Assembly: GCA_035316025.1 (NCBI GenBank)
Contig: DATFXL010000054.1
Location: 1 to 49,880 of the forward strand
Direction: 5' to 3'
DNA length: 49,880 nt
Origin: JALZAA01 sp035316025
GTDB lineage: Bacteria; Actinomycetota; Acidimicrobiia; IMCC26256; JACDBD01
Part shown: piece by piece, positions 42,362-49,880 of the stretch
Layout: every line of letters begins with the position of its first letter
Numbering within the stretch: position 1 is the stretch's first letter
Notes under the pieces: generated by a model
What the model was told of the DNA's origin: nothing
Databases searched by the model: none
What the model saw: the letters and a program-made list of their open reading frames with translations, nothing else
Position numbers and translations under genes: made by a program

Positions 42362-43702
42362 TCACGACGTCACGGCGTACAGCTGCCAGCGGTCGGGAAC
42401 GCCTCTGAGCTCGTGTTCTCCTCGATCCTCGAACCTGATACCCGATCCGGCGACGAGGTCCACCACCGTCCGGGACGCCAGCACCTCCCCCGGCTCCGCG
42501 CTCGCGCAGACCCGCTCGCCGATGTGGACCGCCAGCCCCCCGATGTCGTCACCCATCGTCTCGACCTCGCCCGTGTGGAGCCCGACGCGCACTTCCAGGC
42601 CCAACTGGCGGGCGCCGTCCCGAATGGCGAGGCCGCAGCGAATCGCACGCGCGGGTCCGTCGAACGACGCGAGGACCCCGTCGCCCATCGTCTTGACCTC
42701 GTTTCCGCCGAAGCGCGCGAGTTGTCGGCGGATGGCGGCGTAGTACGCGTCGAGAACGTCGCGCCAGCGGCGGTCACCGACTTCGCGGACGAGGTCGGTC
42801 GAGCGGACGATGTCGCAGAACAGGATCGTCGCCAGCACGCGGTCTGCGTCGACGTGTCGCATTCCGGTAAGGAACTCCTCGATCTCGGCGACGATCGCGT
42901 CGCTGTCGCCGACGTACGGGAGGTGCTCCTCACCCGGCAGCTCCACGTACCGCGCCCCGGCGATGTGCTCGGCGAGGTAGCGACCATGGCCGACGAGGGC
43001 GGCGCGGTCGTCCTTGCGGTGGATGATCAGCGTCGGCGCCTGGATGGCGGGCAGCGCCGACCGCAGATCGCTCTCGAAGCGGGTGCGCGCGAGCGCCTGC
43101 GCAGTCGCCGGGCTCGCGCCCCGGTTGCCAGCACGTTGCCACCACTGGCGGAACCGCGGATCGGCGGCGACCGCGGGAACGAAGACTTCCAAGTCGGAGA
43201 AGGAGGTTTCCGGCCGCTCCTTGTCGAAGACCATGTCCGAGAACCGGACGACAAGATGGTCCGGGAGGCCCGCCGGATAGTCGACGTCACGTCGCAAGCG
43301 CGCGTAGGCGTTCACCAGAATGAGTGCCGACGTCCGAGTCGGGTGTGTGGCGGCGGTGAGTATGGCGACGAGCGCGCCGTCGTCGGCTCCGCAGAGTGCG
43401 GCTTGCTCCGAGCCGGCGGCGTCGAGGACGGCCAGTGCGTCGTCGACCCATTGCTCGAGCGAAGGCGGCACCGAAGGGTCGATCGGGTCGGACAGCCCGA
43501 CACCGCGGAGGTCCATGCGGATCAGCCGGCTGAACGAAGCCAGGCTCGCGTGGAAGCGCGCGAAGCCCGGTTCGTCGTCGATCGAGTCGATCGAGATGGT
43601 CCCCGAGGAGAGGTACAACAAATCGGGCCCACCACCCTCCCCAAGCACCTGGTACGCGATGTACGCATCACCGCTCTTTGCGTACCGGGTCTCCGCTTCC
43701 AC
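42362..43702 (-). CDS. Alpha/beta-hydrolase fused to class III adenylate cyclase
   Basis: 446 residues. Residues 1-280 are an alpha/beta-hydrolase whose nucleophile elbow is GADDG (105-109), i.e. Asp where most members have Ser. Residues 288-446 are a class III cyclase: FCDIVRST (295-302), with the first metal Asp, and NEVKTMGDG (334-342), with the second Asp and the lysine that selects adenine. GLHTGEVE and HIGERVCASA follow. This arrangement is common in mycobacteria and other actinobacteria, where the hydrolase part may sense a small ligand. GTG start at 43702. The frame is open to 44911, but that stretch is antisense to the next gene and is rejected. Confidence 0.9.
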   Translation of the reverse strand: MEAETRYAKSGDAYIAYQVLGEGGGPDLLYLSSGTISIDSIDDEPGFARFHASLASFSRLIRMDLRGVGLSDPIDPSVPPSLEQWVDDALAVLDAAGSEQAALCGADDGALVAILTAATHPTRTSALILVNAYARLRRDVDYPAGLPDHLVVRFSDMVFDKERPETSFSDLEVFVPAVAADPRFRQWWQRAGNRGASPATAQALARTRFESDLRSALPAIQAPTLIIHRKDDRAALVGHGRYLAEHIAGARYVELPGEEHLPYVGDSDAIVAEIEEFLTGMRHVDADRVLATILFCDIVRSTDLVREVGDRRWRDVLDAYYAAIRRQLARFGGNEVKTMGDGVLASFDGPARAIRCGLAIRDGARQLGLEVRVGLHTGEVETMGDDIGGLAVHIGERVCASAEPGEVLASRTVVDLVAGSGIRFEDRGEHELRGVPDRWQLYAVTS

Positions 43703-43744
43703 GCTCGCGAGCGTAGGGCCCGTTGACGGTGAAAACTGCCGGTC

Positions 43745-44548
43745 GTGGAGCCCATCGACGTTCGCACGTACCCCGGCCGGGCCGGCCCGATCGTGGTGCT
43801 GCACGGAGGCCCGGGCGCACCCGGTTCGGCGGCCGGGCTGGCGAAAGCGCTCGCGCCGGCGTTCGACGTCTGGGAGCCGCTCCAGCGTCGAAGCGGCGAC
43901 GTCGACCTCACGGTTGATCGCCACGTAACCGACCTGCACGACGTATTCCCCGAAGGCGCGACGATCGTCGGCCACTCGTGGGGGGCGATGCTCGGGCTGT
44001 CCTACGCCGCACGCCATCCCACGGCCGTGCGGGCGCTGGCGCTGGTCGGGTGCGGTACGTACGACCGGAGGAGCCGAAGCGAGTACCAGCATCGCTTCGA
44101 GGCGCGACTCGACGACACAAGCCGCGTCCGACGCGATGAGCTCGAGGCTGCGCTGGCCCGGGGGGGTACCGGTGCCGAGCGGGACGGTGTGCTCGCGCTC
44201 CGAGGGGAGCTCGCCGCCGAGGTCCAGTCCGTCGAGCTCCTGCCGGACGGCGGCCTCCCGACGCTGCCCGCCGACGCCGCCGGGCACGAGGAGACGTGGC
44301 GAGACGTGCTCCGACGACAAGACAGCGGGCTCGAGCCCCGATCGTTCGAAGCCATCAGCGCGCCGGTCCTGATGCTCCACGGCGCCGAAGATCCCCACCC
44401 CGGCGCCATGATCCGCGACTCGCTGCTCCCCTACGTTCCGCAGCTCGAGTACGTCGAGATCACGCGTTGCGGCCACGAGCCGTGGCGCGAACGGCAAGGA
44501 CGCGCGTCGTTCCTCAGCGCGTTGGGGGCTTGGCTCGCAGAGAGGTAG
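43745..44548 (+). CDS. Alpha/beta-hydrolase (proline iminopeptidase-like)
   Basis: 267 residues. HGGPGAPG gives the oxyanion hole typical of the prolyl-aminopeptidase group, and GHSWGAMLG holds the nucleophile Ser. LMLHGAEDPHPG has the acid and CGHEPWRE the catalytic His, so the triad looks complete. The substrate may be a peptide or an ester. GTG start at 43745. It diverges from the hydrolase-cyclase gene across 42 bases and is convergent with the kinase-like gene with only 2 bases between stops. Confidence 0.88.
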   Translation: MEPIDVRTYPGRAGPIVVLHGGPGAPGSAAGLAKALAPAFDVWEPLQRRSGDVDLTVDRHVTDLHDVFPEGATIVGHSWGAMLGLSYAARHPTAVRALALVGCGTYDRRSRSEYQHRFEARLDDTSRVRRDELEAALARGGTGAERDGVLALRGELAAEVQSVELLPDGGLPTLPADAAGHEETWRDVLRRQDSGLEPRSFEAISAPVLMLHGAEDPHPGAMIRDSLLPYVPQLEYVEITRCGHEPWRERQGRASFLSALGAWLAER

Positions 44549-44550
44549 CC

Positions 44551-45375
44551 CTACCGGGGCGCTCTCGCGTGCCGCTCGACGATGCCGAGGAGCGTGGGAC
44601 GTTCCTCCGGGATCCCCTCGAAGAGGCGGTCGGCGGCGCGCACGGCCTCCCAGCGATCGACGAGGGCGGTGTCGATGGGGCGGAGGCGCTCGTAGGCGCG
44701 GCGGTAGCCGTGGTAGAAGGCTCCGCGGCCGAGGGCATGCAGGCGACGGATCAGGAAGGGCATGTGCTCGGGGACGGCGCCGGCCTGCAGGAGCAGGCGA
44801 GTACGAGCGAGGTCGGCGGCCGGATCGCCGCGTGTGGCGCCGGTCCAGTCGATGACCGCCGGACCGTTCCGCCCCACGAGGACGTTGGCGGGATGAAAGT
44901 CGCCGTGACACAGGCGATCGCCGTCAGGCAACGCTTCCAGCATCGCGAGCGCGGACTCGGCGAGCTCGCGGGGCAGGTCGGTCGCGGCGTTGATCTTGAA
45001 GCGGATCTGCTCCCGCAGCCTCGTCAGTTCGACAGGCGCGACGACACCGTGCATTCGTGCCTGCGTCGTGCCGACGATGCGCGCCGCCTTGGGCACCATC
45101 CACGGTTCCTTGCCCATGAGTGTGATCAGGTCGGGGCCGTCGACCCGGCCCGTGATGAGCCCGGCTCGACCGTCGACCGTCGTCGTGCCGAACACGGCCG
45201 GGACGGCGACGCCGGCGCTCGCCGCCGCTCGCATCGCCGCCGCCTCTCGTTCGACGCGGCCGGCACCGCCGGAGGCGCGCAGCAATCGGAGCACTGTGCC
45301 GTTTTCCCACTCGAAGATCTGCGCCTCACGGCCCTGCCCGATCAGCTGCCGTCCGGCTGCGCTGCTCTCGGGCAT
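44551..45375 (-). CDS. Aminoglycoside phosphotransferase-family kinase
   Basis: 274 residues. The choline/aminoglycoside kinase fold is shown by the N-terminal GQGREAQIFEW (nucleotide loop), LCHGDFHPANVLV (155-167), which is Brenner's motif with the catalytic Asp, and IDWTGATRGDPAAD with the metal-binding Asp176. The family phosphorylates small hydroxylated compounds, including antibiotics and choline-type substrates. No resistance claim can be made. Last gene of a minus-strand operon with the F420-type enzyme (3 bases upstream) and thioesterase. Confidence 0.87.
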   Translation of the reverse strand: MPESSAAGRQLIGQGREAQIFEWENGTVLRLLRASGGAGRVEREAAAMRAAASAGVAVPAVFGTTTVDGRAGLITGRVDGPDLITLMGKEPWMVPKAARIVGTTQARMHGVVAPVELTRLREQIRFKINAATDLPRELAESALAMLEALPDGDRLCHGDFHPANVLVGRNGPAVIDWTGATRGDPAADLARTRLLLQAGAVPEHMPFLIRRLHALGRGAFYHGYRRAYERLRPIDTALVDRWEAVRAADRLFEGIPEERPTLLGIVERHARAPR

Positions 45376-45378
45376 GCG

Positions 45379-45819
45379 CTACAGCTCGAGGATCACGAGC
45401 GGGATGTCGCGTTTCGTTCGCGTCTGGTACTCGCCGTAGCCCTTGTGGGCCGCGACCACACGGGGCCAGAGCGCGGCCTTCTCCTCGGGCGAGGCGACGC
45501 GCGCCCGCATCGCACGTGTCCGGCCCTCCATCGTGATCTCCACCTTCGGGTCGTCGCGGAGATTGAGGAACCAGGTGGGATGGCGATCGTCGCCGCCATA
45601 GGACGCGACGAGCACGACGTTGCCATCGTCCTGCACCGGCGATGTCAGCATCGTCGTCCGCCGCTTGCCGGTCTTGCGACCGGTCGTCGTCAGTTCCAGG
45701 ACCGGCATGCCGTAACCGCGGTTCCCCATCCGGCCGTTGCTCGTCCGGAAGACCGCGCGGTGGATGCCGGTGACGACCCGCGCCGCAAAGTCCTTCGCCG
45801 TGTCTCTGGCGTCCGCCAC
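45379..45819 (-). CDS. Deazaflavin (F420)-dependent nitroreductase-family protein
   Basis: 146 residues, the size of DDN-like split-barrel proteins. LELTTTGRKTGKRRTTML is the conserved F420/phosphate-binding stretch, and ASYGGDDRHPTWFLNLRDDP is the second signature. YGEYQTRTKRDIPLVILE ends the fold. Such enzymes reduce quinones or nitro compounds with F420H2 and are largely confined to actinobacteria and relatives. It lies 4 bases from the thioesterase stop-start junction and 3 bases from the kinase gene. Confidence 0.92.
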   Translation of the reverse strand: MADARDTAKDFAARVVTGIHRAVFRTSNGRMGNRGYGMPVLELTTTGRKTGKRRTTMLTSPVQDDGNVVLVASYGGDDRHPTWFLNLRDDPKVEITMEGRTRAMRARVASPEEKAALWPRVVAAHKGYGEYQTRTKRDIPLVILEL

Positions 45820-45823
45820 CGCT

Positions 45824-46642
45824 CTAAGCGTACGGCCGGAGGATCATCTCCTGCGCCACCGACGCGGCGAGGCGTCCCTCGGGCCCGTAGATCGCGCCGC
45901 GCAGCACGCCTCGCCCGCCGGTATTGACGAGCGAGTGGACGTCGTAGAGCGCCCACTCGTCGGCGCGCACGGGCCGATGGAACCACGCTGCGTGATCGAT
46001 GCTGATCATCCCGGTGACGTCGCCGTCGAGTTGGAGCGGTCGGCCGCCGGTGCCGGTCATGTCGGTGAGGAACGCGAGCAGCGCAGTGTGCAGGTTGGCG
46101 TCGTCCGGAAGCGAGCTCCCGATGCGGAACCATGCCCGCCGGGTCGAGGCTCGAGTGCCGTCGGCGGCCGGGTCGGTCGGGCCGACCTCCGCGACCTCCC
46201 ACGGTCCGGGGCCGACTTCGATCGGCAGCTGGTCCGGCGCGGGCACCGGTTGCCCGAGCGGCAGCTCGTACTCGTAGCCGTCGGTGTCGGCCGCGAACGA
46301 ACACATCATCGTGAACACGGGCTTGCCGTCCTGGGTCGCCTCGAGGAGATGCGTCGTCAGTGTGCGTCCCTCGCGCAGCGGCTCGACGCGGTACCTCAGT
46401 GGGAGCCCCGCGAAGACCGGGCGCAGGAAGTACCCGTGAAGTGAGTGGATGCGCCGACCCTCGGGCGTGTTCTGCGTGGCGGCGTGTACCGACTGTCCCA
46501 GCACGAAGCCGCCGAACAGCCGCTCGCCGAACCACTCGGGCGCGTCGCCGACCCAACCGTCGTCCTCGGGCCGAACGGCGAGGAACTCGATCGTCTCGCG
46601 GACGACGGCGGCGATGTCGAGATCGTCCCCGGCCGCGGCCAC
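45824..46642 (-). CDS. TesB-like acyl-CoA thioesterase (double hotdog)
   Basis: 272 residues, consisting of two hotdog units. The first holds FGGFVLGQSVHAATQ and HSLHGYFLRPV. The second holds SIDHAAWFHRPVRADEWALY, which includes the Asp of the TesB active-site set. RGVLRGAIYGPEGRLAASVAQE follows as the last strand and helix. It hydrolyses acyl-CoA to free acid and CoA. It is the first gene of the minus-strand operon and diverges from the SHOCT gene across 131 bases; an imperfect inverted repeat at 46676-46693 lies in that gap, without known meaning. Confidence 0.88.
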   Translation of the reverse strand: MAAAGDDLDIAAVVRETIEFLAVRPEDDGWVGDAPEWFGERLFGGFVLGQSVHAATQNTPEGRRIHSLHGYFLRPVFAGLPLRYRVEPLREGRTLTTHLLEATQDGKPVFTMMCSFAADTDGYEYELPLGQPVPAPDQLPIEVGPGPWEVAEVGPTDPAADGTRASTRRAWFRIGSSLPDDANLHTALLAFLTDMTGTGGRPLQLDGDVTGMISIDHAAWFHRPVRADEWALYDVHSLVNTGGRGVLRGAIYGPEGRLAASVAQEMILRPYA

Positions 46643-46773
46643 GAGCGGAGCGTACGCTCACCCGATCGGGGCCCCGGTGGGATTCATCCCGCCGGGATGA
46701 TGACGGTTGTCCATCTCCTCCGTACCGTCGGATGAGCACGCTCCGGGGGGGCGGCGCGGACGAGGAGGCAGCC

Positions 46774-47070
46774 ATGGGTTTGATGTTCCGGCCGAGGCGG
46801 CCGTTGATGCGGGTGGCTGCCGGTGCCGCAACCGCAACCGTCGCCTACAAGGCCGGGCAGCGGCGGCAGGAGCAGAACGCGTACAACGAGCAGGCGCAAG
46901 AGGCCTACGCGCAGACGCAAGCTGCGCCACCGCCGGCGGCTCCTGCGCCCGCGGCACGGGCACCGGCGGACGCGACGGCGGAGCTCGAGCGGCTCGCCAA
47001 GCTCCACGAATCGGGTGCGTTGAACGACGACGAGTTCGCGGCGGCGAAATCGAAGCTCCTCGGGATTTGA
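46774..47070 (+). CDS. Short SHOCT-domain protein
   Basis: 98 residues. A basic N-terminus (MFRPRRPLMRVAAGAATATVAYKAG) holds a weak hydrophobic segment. A glutamine/alanine/proline linker (about 35-65) follows. The last 30 residues or so, LERLAKLHESGALNDDEFAAAKSKLL, match the SHOCT motif, a short helical pair usually found at protein C-termini in actinobacteria. It probably mediates oligomerisation; no enzyme activity is expected. The ATG at 46774 has GAGGAGG about 8 bases upstream, and much longer in-frame extensions are antisense to the thioesterase gene. Confidence 0.87.
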   Translation: MGLMFRPRRPLMRVAAGAATATVAYKAGQRRQEQNAYNEQAQEAYAQTQAAPPPAAPAPAARAPADATAELERLAKLHESGALNDDEFAAAKSKLLGI

Positions 47071-47101
47071 GCGTCGTTCGTTCCGCACGACAGGAGGCGT
47101 G

Positions 47102-47533
47102 ATGGGATCCAGTGCCGATCGAGCTGCGGTATTGGTGCAAGCGATCGAGGCGTCGGTGAGCGGCGACAGTCGAGTCGTGCGCGAGCTGTACGCCGACGAC
47201 GTGCAGGGTTGGTCGCCGGTGATGACGGTCTCGTCGGCGGCCGAGCTGGCCGTCGAGCTCGAGGACCGGCAGGAGGCGTTCTCCGACATCGACCTCGAGG
47301 TGACACCGCTCGACGTGGGCGCCGACCAGGCGTGCGCGGAGTGGATCGCGACCGCGACCCACTCCGGTCCGCTCGTGGTCGACGAGGACGTCGTGATCGA
47401 GCCCACCGGCGGTCGCTTCACACTGCGGGGCGTCACAGTGGCCGACTTCGAGGGCGACCGCATTCGGGCGTTCCGCCAGTATTGGGACGAAGTCTCGCTG
47501 CTCGAGCAGCTCGAGCTCATCCCGACCGACTAG
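47102..47533 (+). CDS. NTF2/SnoaL-like domain protein
   Basis: 143 residues. The helix-sheet pattern of a SnoaL/NTF2 cone is seen: AVLVQAIEASVSGDSRVVREL, DVQGWSPVMTVSSAAEL, ITLEV-type central strands and DRIRAFRQYWDEVSLLEQL at the end. Members are either small enzymes (isomerases, hydratases) or ligand-binding proteins. The ATG at 47102 is chosen because AGGAGG (47092-47097) is 4 bases upstream; a GTG immediately before (47099) is too close to it. Confidence 0.83.
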   Translation: MGSSADRAAVLVQAIEASVSGDSRVVRELYADDVQGWSPVMTVSSAAELAVELEDRQEAFSDIDLEVTPLDVGADQACAEWIATATHSGPLVVDEDVVIEPTGGRFTLRGVTVADFEGDRIRAFRQYWDEVSLLEQLELIPTD

Positions 47534-47607
47534 CAGCGCCAAGAGTTCACTGTCGGCGTGACTTCTGGCCTTTGCTTGGCGCCCTCCAACCCGTCACGCT
47601 GTTCGCA

Positions 47608-49880
47608 GTGGCAGGTCCAAATACGAAGGCTGCGTCGAGAAGCGGCGTTTCCAAGGAAGGGCTCCTCGAAGGGGTCCTGCGCTTCGTCCCGAGCGCGATC
47701 AAGCTGCGCCGACCCGAGCTGCACTCCGGGGTCGTTCCGCGCCCGGAGCTGACCACGCGTCTCGCGGACACCGACGCGACGATCGGGCTCGTGGTCGCGC
47801 CCCCCGGCTACGGCAAAACCATGCTCGTGAGGCAGATGACGGCGGCGGCCGGACGGCCGTACGCCTGGCTGACGATCACCGCCGAGGACAACGACCCGTC
47901 CGCGTTCCTCGTGTACCTCGCACTCGCGCTCGATTCGGTCGAGCCGCTCGATCCGCAGACGTTCGCCGCGCTCGCGATGTCGGAGGCGGATCTCGTGAGC
48001 ATCCGCCTCCCCCGACTCGGCAACGTTCTCGCCAACCGGGCGCAGCCCTTCGTGCTCGTGCTGGACGATGTGCACCTCCTCCACGAGGCGGGATCGGTCG
48101 CCGTGCTCGAGCGGCTTGCCGCTGACATGCCGCGCGGGTCACAGCTCGTGCTCGCCGGGCGCAGCGCCCCGCCCCTCGCGCTCCCACGCATGAACGTCAA
48201 GGGAGATCTGCTTCGCATCGGAGCCGAGAGCCTGGCGATGAACGAGCGAGAAGGGCGGACGCTCCTTGCCGAGGCGGGCGTGCAGCTCGGCCCCGGGGCG
48301 CTCGAGTCCCTCGTGTCCCGGATCGAAGGCTGGCCGGCGGGCCTGTACCTGGCGGCGATCACGCTGCGTGATTCCCATGATCCCAGTGCCGCCGCGGCAC
48401 GCTTCGCGGGCGACGACCGCCTGGTCGCGGACTACCTCCGCGACGAAGCGCTGCGCGCGTTCCCCGACGAGCTACGCGACTTCCTCGTGCGGTCCTCGGT
48501 GCTCGACAGGGTGTCGGCGCGGGTGTGCGACGACGTGCTCGAACGCGACGACTCCGCTCGAATGCTTGCCGCCATCGAGGCGTCGAACCTCTTCCTTGTC
48601 CCGCTCGATCGACACGGCGAGTGGTACCGGTACCACCACCTGTTTCGCGACATGCTCGATGACGAGCTGAATCAACTCGACCCGTCGGTCCGGGCGAAGT
48701 TGCACGCGCGCGCCAGTGAATGGTGGGAGCGGCACGGCGACATCGACGGCGCGCTCGGTCACGCCCGCGCCGCCTATGACATCGACCGTATGGCCGAGCT
48801 GATCTGGCTCCACGCTCCTGCGTACCTCAGCCGCGGCCGGACCGCGACCGTCACCCGCTGGCTCGAGCCCTTCACGCCCGACGAGGTCGCGACGCACGCG
48901 CCGTTGGCGCTGGCGGCCGCGTGGTGGTCACTCACTGCGGGCGACACCGGAAGCGTCGGCTATTGGGCATCCCTCGCCGAACGTGCCGAGGGCGAGATCC
49001 TGCCTGGAGGCATGCCCGTTCGCGCCGCCGTGCTGCTCCTGCGCGCCCTCGGCGGCACACAGGGGTTGACCCGTGCGCGCGATGACGCTGCGCTCGCCTT
49101 CGGGCTGGATCGTCCGGACAGCCCGTTCCGTCCGATCGCGCGCTTCATCGAGGGCAGCGCCCATCGACTTCTCGGGGACCGAGAACTTGCGCGCGACTGC
49201 CTCGAGGACGGCGCGCGCTTGTCGGGCGTTCTTCATCCGTCGGTTTACGTCCATTGCTTGTCGGACCTCGCCCTCCTGGCGATCGACGCCGGCGCGCCGG
49301 CCGAGGGCGCCGCGTTGATCGACCAAGCCATGCGGGAGGTAGACCGCTACGTGCTCGGCGAACGGCCGGCGATGGCGCTCGTGTACGCCACCGCCGCGTT
49401 GTCGCACGCTCGGCAGGGCGAGACGGCCGCCGCCCGGAGCGCCTCGAAGCACGGTTTGTGGCTGCTCGAGAAGCTCACGGGCTTCGGCGCGGGGTTGGTC
49501 GCCGATGCCGCGCTGGCGCTCGCGCGCGCGACCCTGCTTCTCGGGGACGTCAGCACGTCACGAATGCTCGTGCGAGAGGCTCATCGCATCCTCGCGAGAT
49601 GCCCCGATGCCGGGGTGCTGCCGACGCGTCTCGAGGAGGTCGAGCGCATGACGGACGCGTCGACGGTGCCCGTCGGGCTGGCGGCCACTCCCCTGACCCC
49701 GGCCGAGATGCGGGTGCTCCGCTACTTGCCGACGCACCTGAGCTTCGAGGCCATCGCCGAGGAGCTCATCGTCTCGCGGAACACCGTGAAGACACAGGCG
49801 ATCGCGGCCTACCGCAAGCTCGGCGTCAGCTCGAGGGCGGAAGCCGTCGCCCAGGCGCGCGAGCTCGGCTTGTTGGAGGA
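47608..49880 (+). CDS. MalT/LuxR-family (LAL-type) ATP-binding transcriptional regulator, 3' end cut by window
   Basis: At least 757 residues, with no stop in the window. PPGYGKT (65-71) is the Walker A of the STAND/AAA domain, preceded by KLRRPELHSGVVPRPEL, the usual MalT-type N-terminus. VLVLDDVHLL is Walker B. WPAGLYLAAI and YRYHHLFRDML are other hallmarks. A TPR-like helical region fills about 370-680. The C-terminal LuxR helix-turn-helix starts near LTPAEMRVLRYLPTHLSFEA and contains ELIVSRNTVKTQ. It activates target genes after binding an effector and ATP. GTG at 47608 is the likely start; TTG at 47572 is an alternative. Target genes are not evident. Confidence 0.92.
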   Translation, partial: MAGPNTKAASRSGVSKEGLLEGVLRFVPSAIKLRRPELHSGVVPRPELTTRLADTDATIGLVVAPPGYGKTMLVRQMTAAAGRPYAWLTITAEDNDPSAFLVYLALALDSVEPLDPQTFAALAMSEADLVSIRLPRLGNVLANRAQPFVLVLDDVHLLHEAGSVAVLERLAADMPRGSQLVLAGRSAPPLALPRMNVKGDLLRIGAESLAMNEREGRTLLAEAGVQLGPGALESLVSRIEGWPAGLYLAAITLRDSHDPSAAAARFAGDDRLVADYLRDEALRAFPDELRDFLVRSSVLDRVSARVCDDVLERDDSARMLAAIEASNLFLVPLDRHGEWYRYHHLFRDMLDDELNQLDPSVRAKLHARASEWWERHGDIDGALGHARAAYDIDRMAELIWLHAPAYLSRGRTATVTRWLEPFTPDEVATHAPLALAAAWWSLTAGDTGSVGYWASLAERAEGEILPGGMPVRAAVLLLRALGGTQGLTRARDDAALAFGLDRPDSPFRPIARFIEGSAHRLLGDRELARDCLEDGARLSGVLHPSVYVHCLSDLALLAIDAGAPAEGAALIDQAMREVDRYVLGERPAMALVYATAALSHARQGETAAARSASKHGLWLLEKLTGFGAGLVADAALALARATLLLGDVSTSRMLVREAHRILARCPDAGVLPTRLEEVERMTDASTVPVGLAATPLTPAEMRVLRYLPTHLSFEAIAEELIVSRNTVKTQAIAAYRKLGVSSRAEAVAQARELGLLE

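Noticed and set aside
41264..43726. 820-codon plus-strand frame opposite the aldehyde dehydrogenase and cyclase
   Set aside because: It has no recognisable domain, and both genes on the other strand have full motif sets.
43703..44911. Extension of the hydrolase-cyclase frame to 849 codons
   Set aside because: The added stretch is antisense to the alpha/beta-hydrolase gene at 43745-44548 and has the composition of a shadow frame; homology begins at the GTG at 43702.
46676..46693. Imperfect inverted repeat GGTGGGA...TCCCGCC between the thioesterase and SHOCT genes
   Set aside because: One mismatch, one copy and no known operator match; chance is likely in DNA of this composition.
1..49880. 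CRISPR arrays, insertion sequences, prophage genes
   Set aside because: No regularly spaced direct repeats, transposase motifs or phage structural genes were seen on reading the window.

Overview
The window is about 49.9 kb of high-GC DNA. It is densely coded, GTG and TTG starts are common, and many genes overlap by 1-4 bases. Gene content suggests an actinobacterium, possibly Acidimicrobiia or a relative: a DUF4012 protein, an F420-type nitroreductase (DDN-like), an alpha/beta-hydrolase-adenylate cyclase fusion, and a family 1 encapsulin with encapsulated ferritin. No rRNA or ribosomal protein gene is present, so the taxonomy is an inference from content and base composition. No stretch longer than about 300 bases lacks a gene. 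I saw no insertion sequence, CRISPR array or phage gene.

Positions 1-31.5 kb hold a cell-surface glycan locus. The left part carries a DUF4012 protein fused to a degenerate WecA/MraY-like membrane domain. Next to it is a set resembling the Campylobacter bacillosamine pathway: a PglF-like 4,6-dehydratase, PglD-like acetyltransferase, PglC-like phosphoglycosyl transferase and divergent PglE-like aminotransferase. A methyltransferase, a polysaccharide deacetylase, GT2 and GT4 glycosyltransferases and an unknown membrane protein follow. Positions 13.2-22.1 kb form a tightly coupled plus-strand operon: a double GT4, a PglK/MsbA-like ABC exporter, a GNAT enzyme, another GT4, a UDP-sugar dehydrogenase, a low-molecular-weight tyrosine phosphatase and a degenerate sulfotransferase. 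Positions 22.1-29.3 kb are the most unusual part. They hold an HPr-kinase-like ATPase, a PqqD-family protein with a distinctive C-terminal tail, an HD-like domain fused to an NAD-dependent epimerase, and a sulfotransferase fused to a nucleotidyltransferase of the lasso-cluster type. A ColD-like sugar 3-dehydratase (His in place of the PLP lysine) and a second copy of the left-hand GT2 close the locus.

Positions 31.5-49.9 kb look like ordinary chromosome: a small dimeric-barrel protein, a Coq4-like protein, tRNA-Val(GAC), two membrane proteins, an FtsX-type permease, an SDR, a P460-like haem lipoprotein, the ferritin-encapsulin pair, an aldehyde dehydrogenase, a hydrolase-cyclase, a hydrolase, a thioesterase/F420-enzyme/kinase operon, a SHOCT protein, an NTF2-like protein and the 5' part of a MalT/LuxR-type regulator that runs off the right edge.

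A likely overall scheme, by inference, is as follows. PglF/E/D make a UDP-diacetamido sugar and PglC loads it onto undecaprenyl phosphate. The GT2 and GT4 enzymes extend the chain with uronic, deoxy, acetylated or methylated sugars, and the ABC exporter flips the lipid-linked glycan. No oligosaccharyltransferase, Wzx or obvious Wzy is visible, so the acceptor of the glycan is unknown. The role of the kinase/PqqD/fusion-protein block is also unknown and is the best candidate here for an undescribed system.
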